Source: Dicaeum eximium
Lineage: Eukaryota > Chordata > Aves > Passeriformes > Dicaeidae
Direction: 5' to 3'
Assembly (NCBI GenBank): GCA_013396995.1
Contig: VWZP01001425.1
Location: forward strand, 174,507-238,506
DNA: 64,000 nt
Below the pieces are notes generated by a model. The model saw nothing but the letters and a program-made list of their open reading frames with translations, was not told where the DNA came from and made no database searches. The position numbers and the translations under genes were made by a program. Every line of letters begins with the position of its first letter. Within the stretch, counting starts at the first letter, position 1. Positions 25,801-37,935 of this stretch are shown piece by piece.

Positions 25801-27650
25801 CAGTCCCCCTTGGCCACTTAAAATCCCACCCCCAGAGCGAGCTGAGATGAAATTGCTTCATTTGTACAATGGATCTGCAGATCTGGGGAGCTTGTTTCTA
25901 TCTGATTTGCTGATAATTTACTCCTCATTTGATTTTTTTTTTTTCCTTTTCTTTTCCCCCCACCTTAGAAAGGAAACAGTCTCTCAGCTCACATCTCTTC
26001 CCTAAGGAGGGAGGAATTGTTTCACTGGGCTGAGAGGATGATTGAAAGCAACTGAAAAATATTAAAAAATACCTACGCAAAGATGAAACATTTTTAGAGG
26101 ACAAGAAAACCCCTTTACATCTGAAAATTGATGGTAAAATTTTAAATTTATGCTCCTAATTGCTGAAAAATCTGCTAGAAAAATCCACGGTGCCTTTGTG
26201 AAGGTGTGTGTTGAACAGCGAGACATGTTCCCCCTCAGATAATCATTTTTATGACCTTTTGGTGCAAGACAGTGCTGTGCTCACTGTCGGCTTTCACTAG
26301 TCAGTGGTGAGGAAACGCCTTCTATTTGTCTTTGATCCAGAGATCTGGATTGCTAAACCTGATGGCCACAATTAAAGACAGTCCCGCTGCAAACCTGACC
26401 TCTGCCTGCTCTCAACTTCATGTAAACTTTTCAATATGGATGTAATTTCGTATTAAATTACCCGTGCTTTATTGCTTTTTAGCACAGTGCTGTCCTGTTG
26501 CCTTTGAAAAATCTAAAGAGTAACAAAAAAGAAAACTTGCAGTGCATCTGCTCAATTATGTAATTATAGACTTGTTTTCCTCCATTTAGGAGCCTTTTTG
26601 GATGCGCTGTCTGTTGGAAAGCTGTGATATTTGTGGTGGGTTGGTTTGCTCTGGCGTTGGAGCACATCCAGAATAAAACACAGAGCTGCAGTTAGGGGTT
26701 TGCTGTCCTGAAGAGCTTGTGCTGACATGTGCCCTCTTTTCAGGGCAGCCCAGTGGGCTGGAAGGTTTTTCCTTTGAACCTTAACATGATATCAGCCCAT
26801 CATTTTCCCTCTGTGGTCATGTGGACCTGTTTGAATGAGGACTAAAACTCCTCAGCTTCAGGGGAAGTGGGAATCACACACAATGATTGGAAGGGACTAG
26901 GAGACACCAGCTGAGCCCCTACCACTTCCAAAAAGAAAAAAAGAAGTGGAATTTAGTGGCCAGGAGACTCTGGGCTCCTGTTAGGTCGTGCCAGCTGCTC
27001 CTGTGTTAGTGCTGGTGCCCCCAGTTGAGCTCCTCCCTTGCCACACAACCACTCAGGCACTAAAGTGAATAAATAACCAGATATCAAAACACCTCACCTA
27101 AGGCAGGTAAATGTGATTTATTAGAGACTTAAAATACAAAATTATAAGGTTAAAAATCATTATAAATGACTCTAACAGGTGCAGTAATAAAAGAAGAGTT
27201 AAAGGTGTTTGCAGCCTAATCTGGTTTTGGCTGTTGCCTTCTCTGGCACTGCCTCACTTTGATCCTCTTCTCCTTTAAATGCAAATGCAGCTTTACCCAA
27301 CCATTTATTTACTGCTTTTCTGGGGCTAAAAAATTGCATTCACTGGGAAAAAACACACACTGCATGGAATTCTAGCAGCTGGTGCAAAACCAGGACTACA
27401 GACCGTCAGGCAACTGGTGGGAGTAGGTTTTATCTCTTGCCTGGCTTTTCTCGTGTATTTCCCAGTAAAGCTCTGCCTGAATTCTAGTGCAGACACTTGT
27501 CCAAGTGTCCATGCCCATGGATGCTCGTGGTTCCCCTTCCCACAGTGTGCTCCCGAGCAGTGTCCGTGGTGTGGGGTCAGGGCTGAGGCTGCCGTTGTAC
27601 ATGCTGTGCCCTGGGGACAAAGAACATAAAGCTAATTAATTGTGCTGAGA
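22871..27650. other. Unique non-coding interval, no gene seen
   Basis: About 4.8 kb with no supported exon or RNA gene. It includes an A-rich simple tract (25,508-25,537), a moderately GC-rich part (23,430-24,400) with overlapping short open frames in several phases, and AT-rich parts (25,900-26,560, 27,110-27,200). No transposon family was recognised. Confidence 0.55.
25508..25537. repeat. Poly-A tract
   Basis: Two A runs (about 9 and 16 bases) are separated by a single 'gt' dinucleotide. No retroposed body is recognisable on its 5' side, so it is listed as simple sequence rather than as a retrogene tail. Confidence 0.8.
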
Positions 27651-27806
27651 AGGGTGGCTGCCCCTGGATCCCTGGAAGTGACCCAGGCCAGGCTGGATGG
27701 GGCTTGGAGCACTCTGGGACAGTGCAAGGTGTCCCTGCCCATGGCAGGGGCTAGAACAAGGTGAGCTTTCAGGTCCCTTGCACCCCAAACTGTTCTGGGA
27801 TTCTTT
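27651..27806 (+). mobile_element. CR1 LINE 3'-end fragment (copy 4, shortest)
   Basis: The fragment begins at 'ggtggctgcccctggatcc' and continues with 'aggccaggctggatggggc', 'gtgtccctgcccatggcag', 'caggtcccttgcacccc' and 'ctgttctgggattctttga'. It is about 156 bp, strongly 5'-truncated, non-coding and + oriented. The terminal octamers are more degraded than in copies 3 and 6. Confidence 0.87.
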
Positions 27807-29819
27807 GATATGCTGAGGAATGAGACGTGTTTGAAGAAAACTACACTCGCCCTTTTTTCACAGCTAAAAATGGTGTAGTAAGGAAATGGAATTTTTCACC
27901 TAAATATCTGTCTTGATTGAAAATCTTGGATCTTTAACATGAAAAACAACTAATTTTTGAAAGCAGGTTTTTTTAAAAAAAGTTTTCATTTTTGGTTGAA
28001 CTGAGTCAAACAATTCTTTGTGGAAATGGACTGGGCTGGGGTTATTTCCCACACAAAAAAGGCAGAATGCGCTTTGTGACAAGCTTTAATCAAAAGGCAG
28101 TTAAGGGGATGTTTTCTCATGTGGATTCCATTTCCTGGGATGCTGAGCCTGGACCTGAGCTGTCTGGGTTTTCATCCAATGCATCTGCTCTGTAGCAAAG
28201 AGGGAAACACTGGGGCATTTTAGAGAGTAAAATCTACAACCAGCTTGGTGGATGCAGTGTGAGCCTTCCTGGGGAACTGTGGGGCTGCCGAGATGAAGGA
28301 GGTGTTTTTCATCTTGATTGCCTATAATTAGAAAGTGCATTGTATGAGGTATTTTGTTGGGTTTTTCAAATTGTTGTCATTAACAACTACAGCTCGGGAT
28401 TTTTAAAATATTATTTCAGCATTACCAGAACTGTCCACTCCATTTTTGCATCTGTCTGTGTTCCTCTGCTTGGCATGTTCAGTGTCAGGGAGTCCCCAGG
28501 TTTGATTTGCATTTGTGGAAAGAAATTCTTCTGATTGGTTTCAAATGCATCACCTTTTAATTTCATGGAGGATGCCCAGGTACTCGTGTTATGAGATGGC
28601 CCAAGCAGCTGATCTACCCCCTGTAGGTTGTTCATTATCTTATCACTGTTGTTATGTCTCCTCTTATTTATTGCCTAGTTAGGATTAGGAAAAAAAAAAA
28701 ATCTTTCACTCTGGTCGTACAAGAGATTTTCCATATCCCTGATCATTCCTGGCAGTTTGCTGTGAATCATCTCTAATTGTGCCATATTATTTTGGCAATG
28801 CTTATTATTTAAGACAATTCTCTTTCCCCATCTTGCTCCCAATTTCAGCTGCCCCAGGGCTGTGTGGTCACCAGCATCTGTGATGTTGACAGGGGCAGTC
28901 TGCTGCTGGTGCCAGTTTCTCTGGAGAACTTTGGAGAGCCCTGGGTGGGATTGCTCCAGCACTGTGTTCCTTTGTTGTTACTGCAGCTCTTTTATTGTGT
29001 CCTGTGTGCAGGTGGAAAAGGAAGGGGAAAGAGAAGGGAAAGGGCTGGGTTTTAAGACAATACAAGATAGGTGGAAGTTAATAAATTTGCACTGTGTGTG
29101 GGTGGGGTGGGGCTGCAGGCTCAGGCCCTGCCTGTGGCTCTGCCTGCCCAGTCAGTGCCCACCAGGATCCCGGCAGGCTCCCAGCAGACGCCCCTGTGCT
29201 GGCTCTGCTGCCAACGCTGGGAAAGGCTGCTGGGGACTGGGTGTTGGAGCTGTTCCCTGGATTGCCAAACAGGGCAGTTTTGTAATTATGCCAATTGCCT
29301 GATTTGTACTGAAATTCATTGATCTTTTGGGGTTTTGTGTTGTCACATTTGTCTTTTTTTTTTTTAATTAATCTTTCAATTATGTGTAAAACCCAGCATA
29401 AAAATTGCAAAGTTATGTAGTGAAAATTGTGTAACATGGAAGACAAATTTTCAGTTTTTATCAAGAAGCAAAATTTTGCTTCTTTGGTTTGCATAATTTT
29501 TGGTCTGAGCTGAGCGGTTTAGGCTGAGATGTCTGTTTGATATTTAGGGGAAGATTTGACGCTTTAATAAGGGAATCCTCTGCCTCCCTCATCCATCATT
29601 CGTCATCCTCATCCATCCAAACCCCACAGTAAATTTGTTAGAGCCTTTTTCATATTCAGGGCTTGTATAAATAATGGCTGTTGTGAAAGGGAAAAGGAAA
29701 TGGGAATTTTCTTGTTTGTGTTCTGCCTCTGGTCATAGCCATGGAAATGTTTAGTGGTTTTTGCTTTCAGTGTTGCCCCTTATTGTGGTCACCACTTGCC
29801 CAGACCCCCGAGTTCATGA
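27807..29819. other. Unique non-coding interval with one weak antisense ORF
   Basis: The composition is mixed. A minus-strand frame at 28,675-28,962 (95 codons) has a fairly protein-like, charged composition, with 'MIHSKLPGMIRDMENLL' inside, but matches nothing I recognise and has no visible splice context. A GC-rich stretch at 29,100-29,260 carries overlapping frames on both strands. No RNA gene or transposon was identified. Confidence 0.45.
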
Positions 29820-31110
29820 GCCTTGCTCTAATATCTATATAATATATGTATGAAACTGCCTGTGCTCGTTACTGCGCACTTTTATCCTGCTCCATCGTGT
29901 CTTGCTCCTTCTCTGCTATCTTAGGGATTATGCAGCTTCTCCGCAATATTCTGAAATTAATCAAACCAAGGCAAACCTCATGCTATATTATCCATCACTG
30001 GAGGAGAATGATTTCCACGAGCTAGGCAGCTTTACATTGTTTTGTCCAGGGGCTGCAGCAGAATTCCATTAACTGGAATACGCTGGAAATCTGATTTCTC
30101 ACAAAACGCATTTGTTAAATATTCGCAAGCAGCAAATTTTTAGATTTGATGCCAAGTGTAGCCCTAAGCACAAGTTTCTTTTTCTCTTAGTTTAATTAGG
30201 CAGGGGACAAACACACTGTCCACTCCTTTCAGAGTGTTTTCCCCCACGGAGCAGCTGCCGGTGTGGATGCAGCCAGGCTGGAGCAGCTTTGCTCTGCACT
30301 GAGGGATGTACAAACTGAATGGCTGCTTACCTGGACTATTTTATATTTCGTCTCTTATATAATTGAGCTCTACAGGTAATTTCTTTCACTAAATTAGTAA
30401 CCATGCTGCAGATTGCAGACACTTAGTTTGATTGAAAGTAATAAAGGGAGATTATCCGCAGAGTTCGTTGAATGACGGTTCTGACTTGACCCACTGCCCA
30501 GAGAGATAAGAATTAATCTTATAAACCTCTCCACACTTGCAGGGCTCTGATCCGCCAAACAGCGCTGCAGGGGCCCGGCTGCCCCTCTTTGTTGCAGGGC
30601 AGCCCTGGCTGGGAGAGGGAGCCCAGTACAGGGAGGGCTGATCCGGGGAAGGCCATGGAGGATTTCTGAGTGGGGATGTGCTTTCCTGACAGCAGTGCCC
30701 AAAACACAGGGGTGGGACAGCTGGGCCCCCAGCCACATGCAGGAACAGAAAGATGGAAGTTGGAGACTGAGAGGGGAATATGACTGTTCCCCAGACACAT
30801 GTGCTTGTGCTCCAGACTGGGTGAAGCTGGGTGGGTCTTTAGGCGCTTCCCATTGCTGCAGAGCTGCTCTCTGAGTTCAGATAGTTTCTGCACCATCTTC
30901 CTTCCTGTCCTGGGCACAGGTTTCTTTGAGACCTACACTGTAACAGACTAATTTTTTTTCCACGTATTTTGTTATTGTCCAAGATATTTCCTCTTTCTAA
31001 ACAGCATTTTAATGAGTGCTTCCATAATTACAGACAATAAAGTAATTAATTTATTTTGCACAGCTTTTGCTAATACCTGTGAAGTGTTTAAGTATGATGA
31101 TCCTGACTTC
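29820..31110. promoter_or_regulatory. Two AT-rich candidate regulatory blocks flanking a GC patch
   Basis: AT-rich repeat-free sequence at about 29,820-30,190 and 30,940-31,110 is rich in TAAT/ATTA cores (e.g. 'aaagtaattaatttatttt' near 31,041) and TTAAT motifs. Between them, 30,540-30,730 is GC-rich. Neither block holds a plausible exon. A regulatory role is an inference from motif density and lack of repeats, with low certainty. Confidence 0.2.
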
Positions 31111-32621
31111 CCACCTCCTTCTTGGCATCTTGGGTGCTGAGTGTTAGATTAAGTAGGGAAAGTGGGAATGCCAGGAAGGGGTTAATGCAGCAGCCTCACA
31201 TCTGCTGGAGTGACATCCCCCCACAACCCCATGTGCTGGTGAGCGAGGTGTGGGTGGTGGTGGCCTCACACAGATCTCTGGAGGACATTATTTCATGTCA
31301 AATATTATGATTCCTCTTATTCAGTGCATAGTTTTTGCTTGGACACCAAGGAAGAAGGTCCAGCTCTGCAGTTTTGGGATGCTCTCATGTGAATCCAAGC
31401 AAACATTGAGCATTTCCCAGCACTCAAAATCATGAAGGAAACACTGAGTGCTTTCTCCTGCCACAGCTGGGTGCAGTGTTCCCAAATCCTTATCTCTGCC
31501 AGGGAGATAGAGAAATGCAGATGTAGATGGATAACTTCCTGCCAGAAAGGGGGAGCATCCCATTGCAGGAATTCAGAGATACAATGACAAAGTGAATGAC
31601 TGGGTGAACTGGGAGCTGTTGTGTGAGTCACATTTGCTCATTCCCTATGTGATACAGGCACACATAGCTCCATCTTTTGTTATTTTTATCCTGTGGGGGG
31701 ATGAGCTTTTTTCACATACTCCTAAAAAAACCCAACAAACCACACCCAAAGCACAGGTGGGTGACAAGGAGCCCTGAGCATCTAGGTGCGAGGCCAATGT
31801 CGTGGCAATACTGGAGTGAGGGTAAAGGGATATTCAGATGGCTGATGCAAACAACAGGTTTAAGTTCTGGCTTTGTCAGGACCCTCTGGGTGTTCTGCTT
31901 TGGGTTAAAAACATAAAAAAAAGGTCAAGCACCAGTGAGCTGGCCTGAGAGAGTAACCATGATTTCAAATGCCGGATGTGCTCACTTCTACCACGAGAGC
32001 TTCTGCTCACAGCAATCCAGTAGCATTCAAGTATTTAGGTCTCCTTAAAACTGTTTCTTCCCCCACTTGTGCTAATACAGATATTAAGCCTAATAGTATC
32101 TACTTAGCATAAACAAGAAGATAAAAATTATTTCTGTGATTGAAATGTTTGTTATTTAGCATTAAGCATCTTCATACTCTCATGTGTTTTGCATTTTAAT
32201 CCACTCTGTGCTTGGTTTTGGGATTGATAGATTAGTTTTAATCCCCTGTCTAATAGTGGAGGACTGGTGAGATTTATTAAACAGGCAGGGTTTGGTACTT
32301 GGATTTAAGAGGACTCACATGCAGTGTTCATGCATATTAAATTTGGGAAAGCACCGGTTCAGTTTATAAAGAGCTGTGATGTCCTTTATCACTGAGTGTT
32401 TCTGTTGTGCTTCACTAGCTCAGGAAGCTTTTATATTGCTGAAATGGAATGGTTTTGATGGTTCCTTTCCACTGCATAAATCTAATATTCCAAAGATGTA
32501 TCTTTGACTGTCGTTATTGAAATTCTGTTCATTTTATGCCATGTTTGTGTTGTCCCTCTCCTCCTTGGCTCAGGAGCACGGAAGGTTGGCCGAGGATCCC
32601 ATCACACCATAGTTGGAGCTG
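31111..32621. other. Unique non-coding sequence, no gene seen
   Basis: The composition is mixed, turning AT-rich after 32,030. Short overlapping open frames at 31,120-31,920 show no recognisable domain. No transposon, tandem repeat or RNA gene was recognised. Confidence 0.5.
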
Positions 32622-32909
32622 AAATACAAGACATGTACCAAGGGCCTAGAGTGCTAGGACAAGGGGGAATGGCTTCCCATTATCAGAGGGCAGGGATAGA
32701 TGGGATATTGGGAAGGAATCCTTCCCTGTCACGGTGGTGGCACAGGTGCCCAGAGCAGCTGTGCCTGCCCCATCCCTGGCAGTGCCCAAGGCCAGGTTGG
32801 AGGGGGCTTGGAGCAGCCTGGGACAGCGGAAGGTGTCGCTGCCTGTGGCAGGGGCTGGAATGAGAAGAGCTGTAAGGTCCTTTCCAACTGAGATCATTCC
32901 AGGATTCCT
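32622..32909 (+). mobile_element. CR1 LINE 3'-end fragment (copy 5)
   Basis: The blocks in order are 'aaatacaagacat', 'aggacaagggggaatggct', 'gatgggatattgggaagga', 'ttccctgtcacggtggtgg', 'gtgcccaaggccaggttgg', 'cttggagcagcctggga', 'aaggtcctttccaactga' and 'cattccaggattcct'. The copy is about 288 bp and 5'-truncated at nearly the same internal point as copy 7. Between 'ggtggtgg' and 'cacaggtgcc', part of the usual 'tgaggccctgg' block is missing. It is non-coding and + oriented. Confidence 0.9.
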
Positions 32910-34940
32910 TGCAGTAGGTGTTGCACAAGCTGTGCCACACTGAGGGCTTTGGCATTGCTGCTCAGGACTGGACCTGCTGGGGAGGTGGTGCTGCCACTGC
33001 CGTGTGCCACGGATAACCCAGCAGGGACATGACTGGCACTGTGAGAGCGTGCCCTGCCTGACCAGGACAGGGTGCAGGACAGCACTCAGCAAAGCTCTGC
33101 GGAGCAGCCCTGGTGCTGCCCTGGCTCCGGGCAGTGCCGGGGAGCGTCTGTGCCCTGTCCCCTGGCGTGTCCCCAGCACAGAATGCTGTGTCTCGCTCTG
33201 CGCTGGAGCTCTGCCACGCTGCCCCTGCTTGAGGAACCAGCTAGCAAGGGCTGAGTGCTGATTGCAGCCAGGCAATGGCTCCCGGGTGGGTTTTACTGGT
33301 ACGCTGGGAAAAGCGGAACCTCCACAATAGTTAAAAACCCACTGCAAACTTCCAACCTGCCTCAATTACAGATTCCTGCCCTATCAGTGGAAGATGAGTT
33401 GACTTAATTTGCAGGTTTACTGGTTAATTTGCCATTAATGCTGTAATACTGGTAATGTAGTGAGAAATGGGGGAAATTTACTTTTTTGTTAATGTAATTA
33501 TAGGATGGCCGTATAAAAGTTATTAACTGCGGAAGTGAAAACTGGGAAAAATGAGTTTAAATTTAATGATAAGTTAGAGAAACCACTCAAAGCTTTTTGC
33601 AAGAAGATGCTTTATTATTGTAGGCTGCTTCTTCATCTGTGATCTATTTTTGATTTACTAAATAAACATGTAAAGCAGAGATTGCAAATACAAGTGGCAC
33701 TGCTGTAATCACCAGCTTAGGAATTCCCGTATTTGATTAGAACACAGATAATAAAAAAAATAATCTTTTTGGAGTTTCACTTGGTTGTTGGGAACTGCTC
33801 AGTTCTGTGAACTGAAGAAGAATATCAACACTTGGGTTTAAGATCTGGTAATGGAAGATAGTTAGAAGCTGTAATTGCAAATAAATTCTGTGATATGCTG
33901 GAAAACTGACAATTCCACCTCAGTTAAAGCAAATTTTTTGTTCTGCTTGTGATCTAAAAGGAGATAAAGAAGGCTAATATTATGCAATTCTTCGTTCCCA
34001 CACCTTCCCTTTTGTTTTCCTTTTTCCTAACGCAAGAAGCCAGGAAGTGACACTAAAAGGTGACAAATTTAAAGACTGATGTCTTCACCTTCTGGGCTTG
34101 CAGCCCTTGGAGTTCATCACCACCAGATGTTGATGCAACAAGATGGAAAATATTAGATGTTTTATTTTATGGCTAATGAGAATACCCATGCTAATATATG
34201 TAATTTCAATTAAATGATCAAAATTTGACAGCTCCAGGACATAAGATGATCTCGAACCAATGGTGCTGGGGAGGAAACTCCCCTGTGGCCATGGTATTTC
34301 ATAATTATCAGCTGCAGGTTTCTGGCCCATTTGTCGTGGATACTGAGCAAAATTAACCATTTGAGGTATGTGAAAGCTGGAAACCACTTGGATCATCAGC
34401 TTTTTATGTCCCCCAGGAAAAACAACCCTTTACAGTGCAAGGGTTTCCTGGGACCCCTTTTTTGGTATGTGTAAATTCAGAAATTCTGCAATTATGATGT
34501 CATCAGAAGGGTAAAAAAAAAATCATTATATCTGCTTAACAATTTTCCCTTTGTGCATGAAGCTATGGCAATTTGGCACCGGCAAATTCATCTCAATGTA
34601 ATGTCCCAAAAGAGAAAATCAGGCTGTTGTGCCAGAAGCTGTCCCAGCCTCTCCCACATTGGCCCATGCTGGCCGTGCTGGTGGCACAGGTGGGATGTTG
34701 GTCACCTGAGGGGCTGGGTTATGGCAGGATGTGGTGCTTTGGCCCAGCACGCCTGGGAGACTCCCCACAACACTCTGCTTTGTAGATGATGAGCCAGGAT
34801 TTGAGCAAAATGGGGAAAATCATGAAGAGTCTGTACTTTGGTAGCTGTGATCTTCTGAATGAGCTGCATTTGTGAGACTAAACTTGGCTCCTGACTGGTG
34901 GGAGATGGCTGCTAAATCCCAGGTCCCAGGGGACTCTTTC
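32910..34940. other. Unique non-coding interval, GC-rich then AT-rich
   Basis: The first 400 bases (to about 33,300) are moderately GC-rich. A minus-strand frame covering 32,646-33,365 is open here, but much of it is the complement of CR1 copy 5, so I do not call a gene. From 33,370 to 34,600 the sequence is AT-rich with many TAAT cores and no repeats, which is a possible but weak regulatory candidate. No RNA gene was seen. Confidence 0.45.
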
Positions 34941-35113
34941 TGCCCAGAGCTGCTGTGGCTGCCCCTGGATCCCTGGAAGTGTCCAAGGCCAGGCTGGACA
35001 GGGCTTGGAGCTACCTGGCATCATGGAAGGTGTCCCTGCCCAGGGCAGGGGTGGAATGGGATGAGCTCTCAGGTCCCCCCACCCAAACCATTCTGGGATT
35101 CTGTGATTCCATG
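34941..35113 (+). mobile_element. CR1 LINE 3'-end fragment (copy 6)
   Basis: The blocks 'gcccagagctgctgtggct', 'gaagtgtccaaggccaggc', 'ggacagggcttggagc', 'ggtgtccctgcccagggca' and 'aaccattctgggattctgtg' are present, with a tail ending 'gattccatg'. The copy is about 173 bp, 5'-truncated, non-coding and + oriented. Confidence 0.9.
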
Positions 35114-35599
35114 TTCCTTGCACTTTGAAACATGTTTAGAGATGCAACTCCAAGAGCAAGTTCCTGCTTAGCACTAACAGAGATGTTTCCCTTCCTCTCC
35201 TGTGCCCGCAGAAGGTATTTTTTCTCTTTGGATTATTTTCAAAAGCTCCAACCCTGTCAGTGCAGTCCTGACCCTATGTCCTTCTCCCTGGGACTGATTC
35301 CAGTCCCTGAACACTGGGATGGGTGTTGTTTCAGCACATAGATCTTGAATTTTTAGTAGGAAACTCCCTGTTTTCTGCTTTTGATGAGTACCAAAGTTGT
35401 GTGTGAGCTTGTGGAGGCCCCAGAGCTGGCACACACCACCGTGGCTGCTGCGCTCTCCCTGCCTGGTGAATTTGGCTACTGCAAATCTGCCAGTGTCCTC
35501 AGCTGTTTCAATTAGTTCAGTACATCACCACATCACATGGGTAGATGTTAGAAAACATCTCCTGAGCAGATTTCTGGCTTGCCTCACTGTGTACCAGAA
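35114..35599. other. Unique spacer, nothing recognised
   Basis: The sequence has mixed composition with short chance frames. No feature can be supported. Confidence 0.5.
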
Positions 35600-36174
35600 G
35601 TTCTTGCCAGTTGAAGAAAAATTTTTTTGTATCCCTTTATGTAAACATATCATGTTAAAAAAGGCAAACGATAAAACATTAAAAACCCTGCAGGGTATTA
35701 AAAATACCGGTCTCAATGCACGTGCTCATTCCTTTCACTTTCTTTTTAGATCACTGGTGTTGGTACAAAATGAGCTGAGCGAAGGCAAGAATTCTAATTA
35801 GGTTTAAAAAAGAAAACATATAGCAATTTATTTTGAGGCGCATGTCTGCTCCACCAAGGCATCTCCCATTTCAGATGCAGGCAGAGTGAATCATTATTAC
35901 ACATTTATCATCATAAAAATGCTTATTTGGACTTTTTTTTTTTTTTTAAGAGAAGGAAAAAAAAATTTAAAAGGGCAAAGCAAAGAGCCATCTCGGAAGG
36001 GCAGTTATTGCTTGCCCTTGCTTGGGAAAAAGCCTTCCTCAATGGGATTACGTCCCCGCTCATAACCTATCAGCCGTCTGATCAGAAATTCATAACGCAG
36101 GCCATCCATTTCCAGCTCGGTGAGGGCTGCGTGATTGAATTTAAATAGGCAAATGCCAGACTTGAGCTTTGACA
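35600..36174. promoter_or_regulatory. Candidate conserved non-coding block
   Basis: The block consists of repeat-poor AT-rich sequence followed by a balanced segment (about 35,965-36,165). It carries 'ttctaattaggttt' near 35,791, 'gaatcattattacac' near 35,889, 'atcagccgtctgatcagaa' near 36,067, and 'gattgaatttaaatagg' near 36,132. A poly-T then poly-A tract (35,933-35,966) divides it. The balanced segment has no long open frame and looks like slowly evolving enhancer sequence. That is an impression from composition, not a measured conservation score. Confidence 0.3.
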
Positions 36175-36350
36175 TTCTCTCTGTCTCTCTCAATCTCTCT
36201 CTTTCCCCTGCCCTCCCCACCGTAGCCCCTTTCTTCCTCCCTCTCTTCCTCCCTTGCCTCTGCATGCCACCATTTCACAGGAGGCTGGAGCGCATGCCGA
36301 GGAGTCAGCGGGAAATGGAGGATGGATGTGGGGGGAGAGGAGAGGAGGAA
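36175..36350. repeat. Polypyrimidine tract followed by polypurine tract
   Basis: From 36,175 to about 36,262 the strand is almost entirely C and T (CTCT, TTCC and CCTCC runs). From about 36,312 to 36,350 it is almost entirely G and A (GGGGGGAGAGGAGAGGAGG-like). The two tracts are on the same strand about 50 bases apart and are roughly complementary in type. They could fold back or form triplex DNA. This is simple sequence, not coding. Confidence 0.6.
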
Positions 36351-37532
36351 TGAGCAGCCAGGGAGAAATATGGAGGGAACTGGACAGCAGAAAATTATAA
36401 ATTGTTGCTGTTGTGCTTTCACTGGGACACTAAAACCTGTTTTCCAACCCCCCCCCACCTTTTTTTCCTCATTTAAAAAGAGATATTCCATTAGACGTTT
36501 ACCAGCGTGTCCTCACCCAACCCGCGTGGTGGCTGCAAGCACAAAGCTCCTCAGCAATTCTCTTTTTTCTGCATCTTTCAGAGCTGATAAGGATGAAAAT
36601 GAATTCAAATCTGTACGCTCTCACTCCCTGCGTTCCAAGGGGCAGAGATGGAAAAGCTGCCTGGTGGCACGGGGTCACTGGGCAAGGGGCTGTCCTGTGC
36701 CATGTGACCTCTGTGCAAGGCCTTGGGATCTGCCGGAGATGGCACTGGGCACCATGGCCTTGGGATGACCCACTGGACACAGGGGCAAGGACAGCAGCCA
36801 GGCTGTGTCATGTGTTGAGTTCCTGCTGTGCCCTGTGAGCCCTGTGTGCCTCTGATGAGGGACATGTGCCCCGTGCTGCCCTGCCCTGCCGTGATGGACT
36901 TTGGGGTATTACAATGATATTTTTATTGCTTTCTTCCCTGCTGAGCCTTTCATCCCCTCTCCAGCACAGAGATGTGGTTTCAGCCCAAATCCTTGCTGTA
37001 AATTGTGCTTCAAAACAAATGTGTTAAAAGTCTTGTTTTGTCCTTCAGACAGCAGAAATGCTCCAGACCCTGCGTTTTTGGCCAGCAGTACTTTGCTACC
37101 AAGAAAAAGAGCAGAGATACACCCCGAGTGCAAGAGAGTGCTGACACTGGAATGGTTGGGTGTGACTTGATGAGGGTACTCTGAGGGCATTTTTGTTGTT
37201 GTTGTTTTTTGGTGGTTTGTTTTTGTTTGTTGTGGGGTTTTTTTGGTTTTTCCCACCTTAGAATGTAAAGCTGCAGAAGTCTTGGGTGGCTCTACCTCTC
37301 TAGAAATTGAGTTTTTCTTAATTACTGATTTTTCTAGTCCAAAACTGGATATTTACTGGGCTTCTGCTCAAGAATGGCACTGAATTTGGGGTTAAAATTG
37401 TCCCATGGAGAATCAAGCCCTCCTCCCTAAACATTTAGCAGAGATTAATCACAGTCATGGTAAGAAATGTATCCTCTGATTCTCATTTGAGTTGTCTTCT
37501 AACTTCACCCCCAATCTTTGTTTTCCTACAGT
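36351..37532. other. Unique non-coding sequence, no gene seen
   Basis: The sequence is mixed to GC-rich at 36,620-36,890 and AT-rich elsewhere. A T/G-only stretch lies at 37,192-37,252. Overlapping chance frames around 36,322-36,865 occur on both strands. No exon or RNA gene can be supported. Confidence 0.5.
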
Positions 37533-37830
37533 AAAATACAAGACATAGAGGGGCAAAGGCCCAGTGTGACAGGACAAGGGGAATGGCTTCCCACTGCCAG
37601 AGGGCAGGATTGGGAAGGAATCCTTCTCTGTGAGGGTGGGCAGGCCCTGGCACAGGTGCCCAGAGCAGCTGTGGCTGCCCTGTCCCTGGCAGTGCCCAAG
37701 GCCAGGCTGGATAGGGCTTGGAGCAACCTGGGATAATGGAAGGTGTCCCTGCTCTTTCAGGGGGTGGAATGAGAAGAGCTCTAAGGTCTCTTCCAATGCA
37801 AGCCCTTCTGTGGTTCTCTGATTCTGTGAT
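37533..37830 (+). mobile_element. CR1 LINE 3'-end fragment (copy 7)
   Basis: The order is 'aaatacaagacat', 'gtgtgacaggacaagggga', 'ccactgccagagggcagga', 'gggaaggaatccttctctg', 'gagggtgggcaggccctgg', 'gtgcccaaggccaggctgg', 'gatagggcttggagcaacc', and a tail ending 'tctgattctgtgatttctg'. About 14 bases of the 'gatgggatatt' block are missing after 'gggcagga'. It begins at the same internal CR1 position as copy 5. It is non-coding and + oriented. A trinucleotide microsatellite lies 50 bp beyond its tail. Confidence 0.9.
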
Positions 37831-37874
37831 TTCTGTGTCATCTTAACCATCAATCATGGTTCTTCTAATTATTG

Positions 37875-37880
<6 letters not shown>

Positions 37881-37935
<55 letters not shown>

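Noticed and set aside
32646..33365. 239-codon minus-strand frame
   Set aside because: A large part is the antisense of CR1 copy 5 and the rest is GC-rich sequence with few stops. No domain was recognised.
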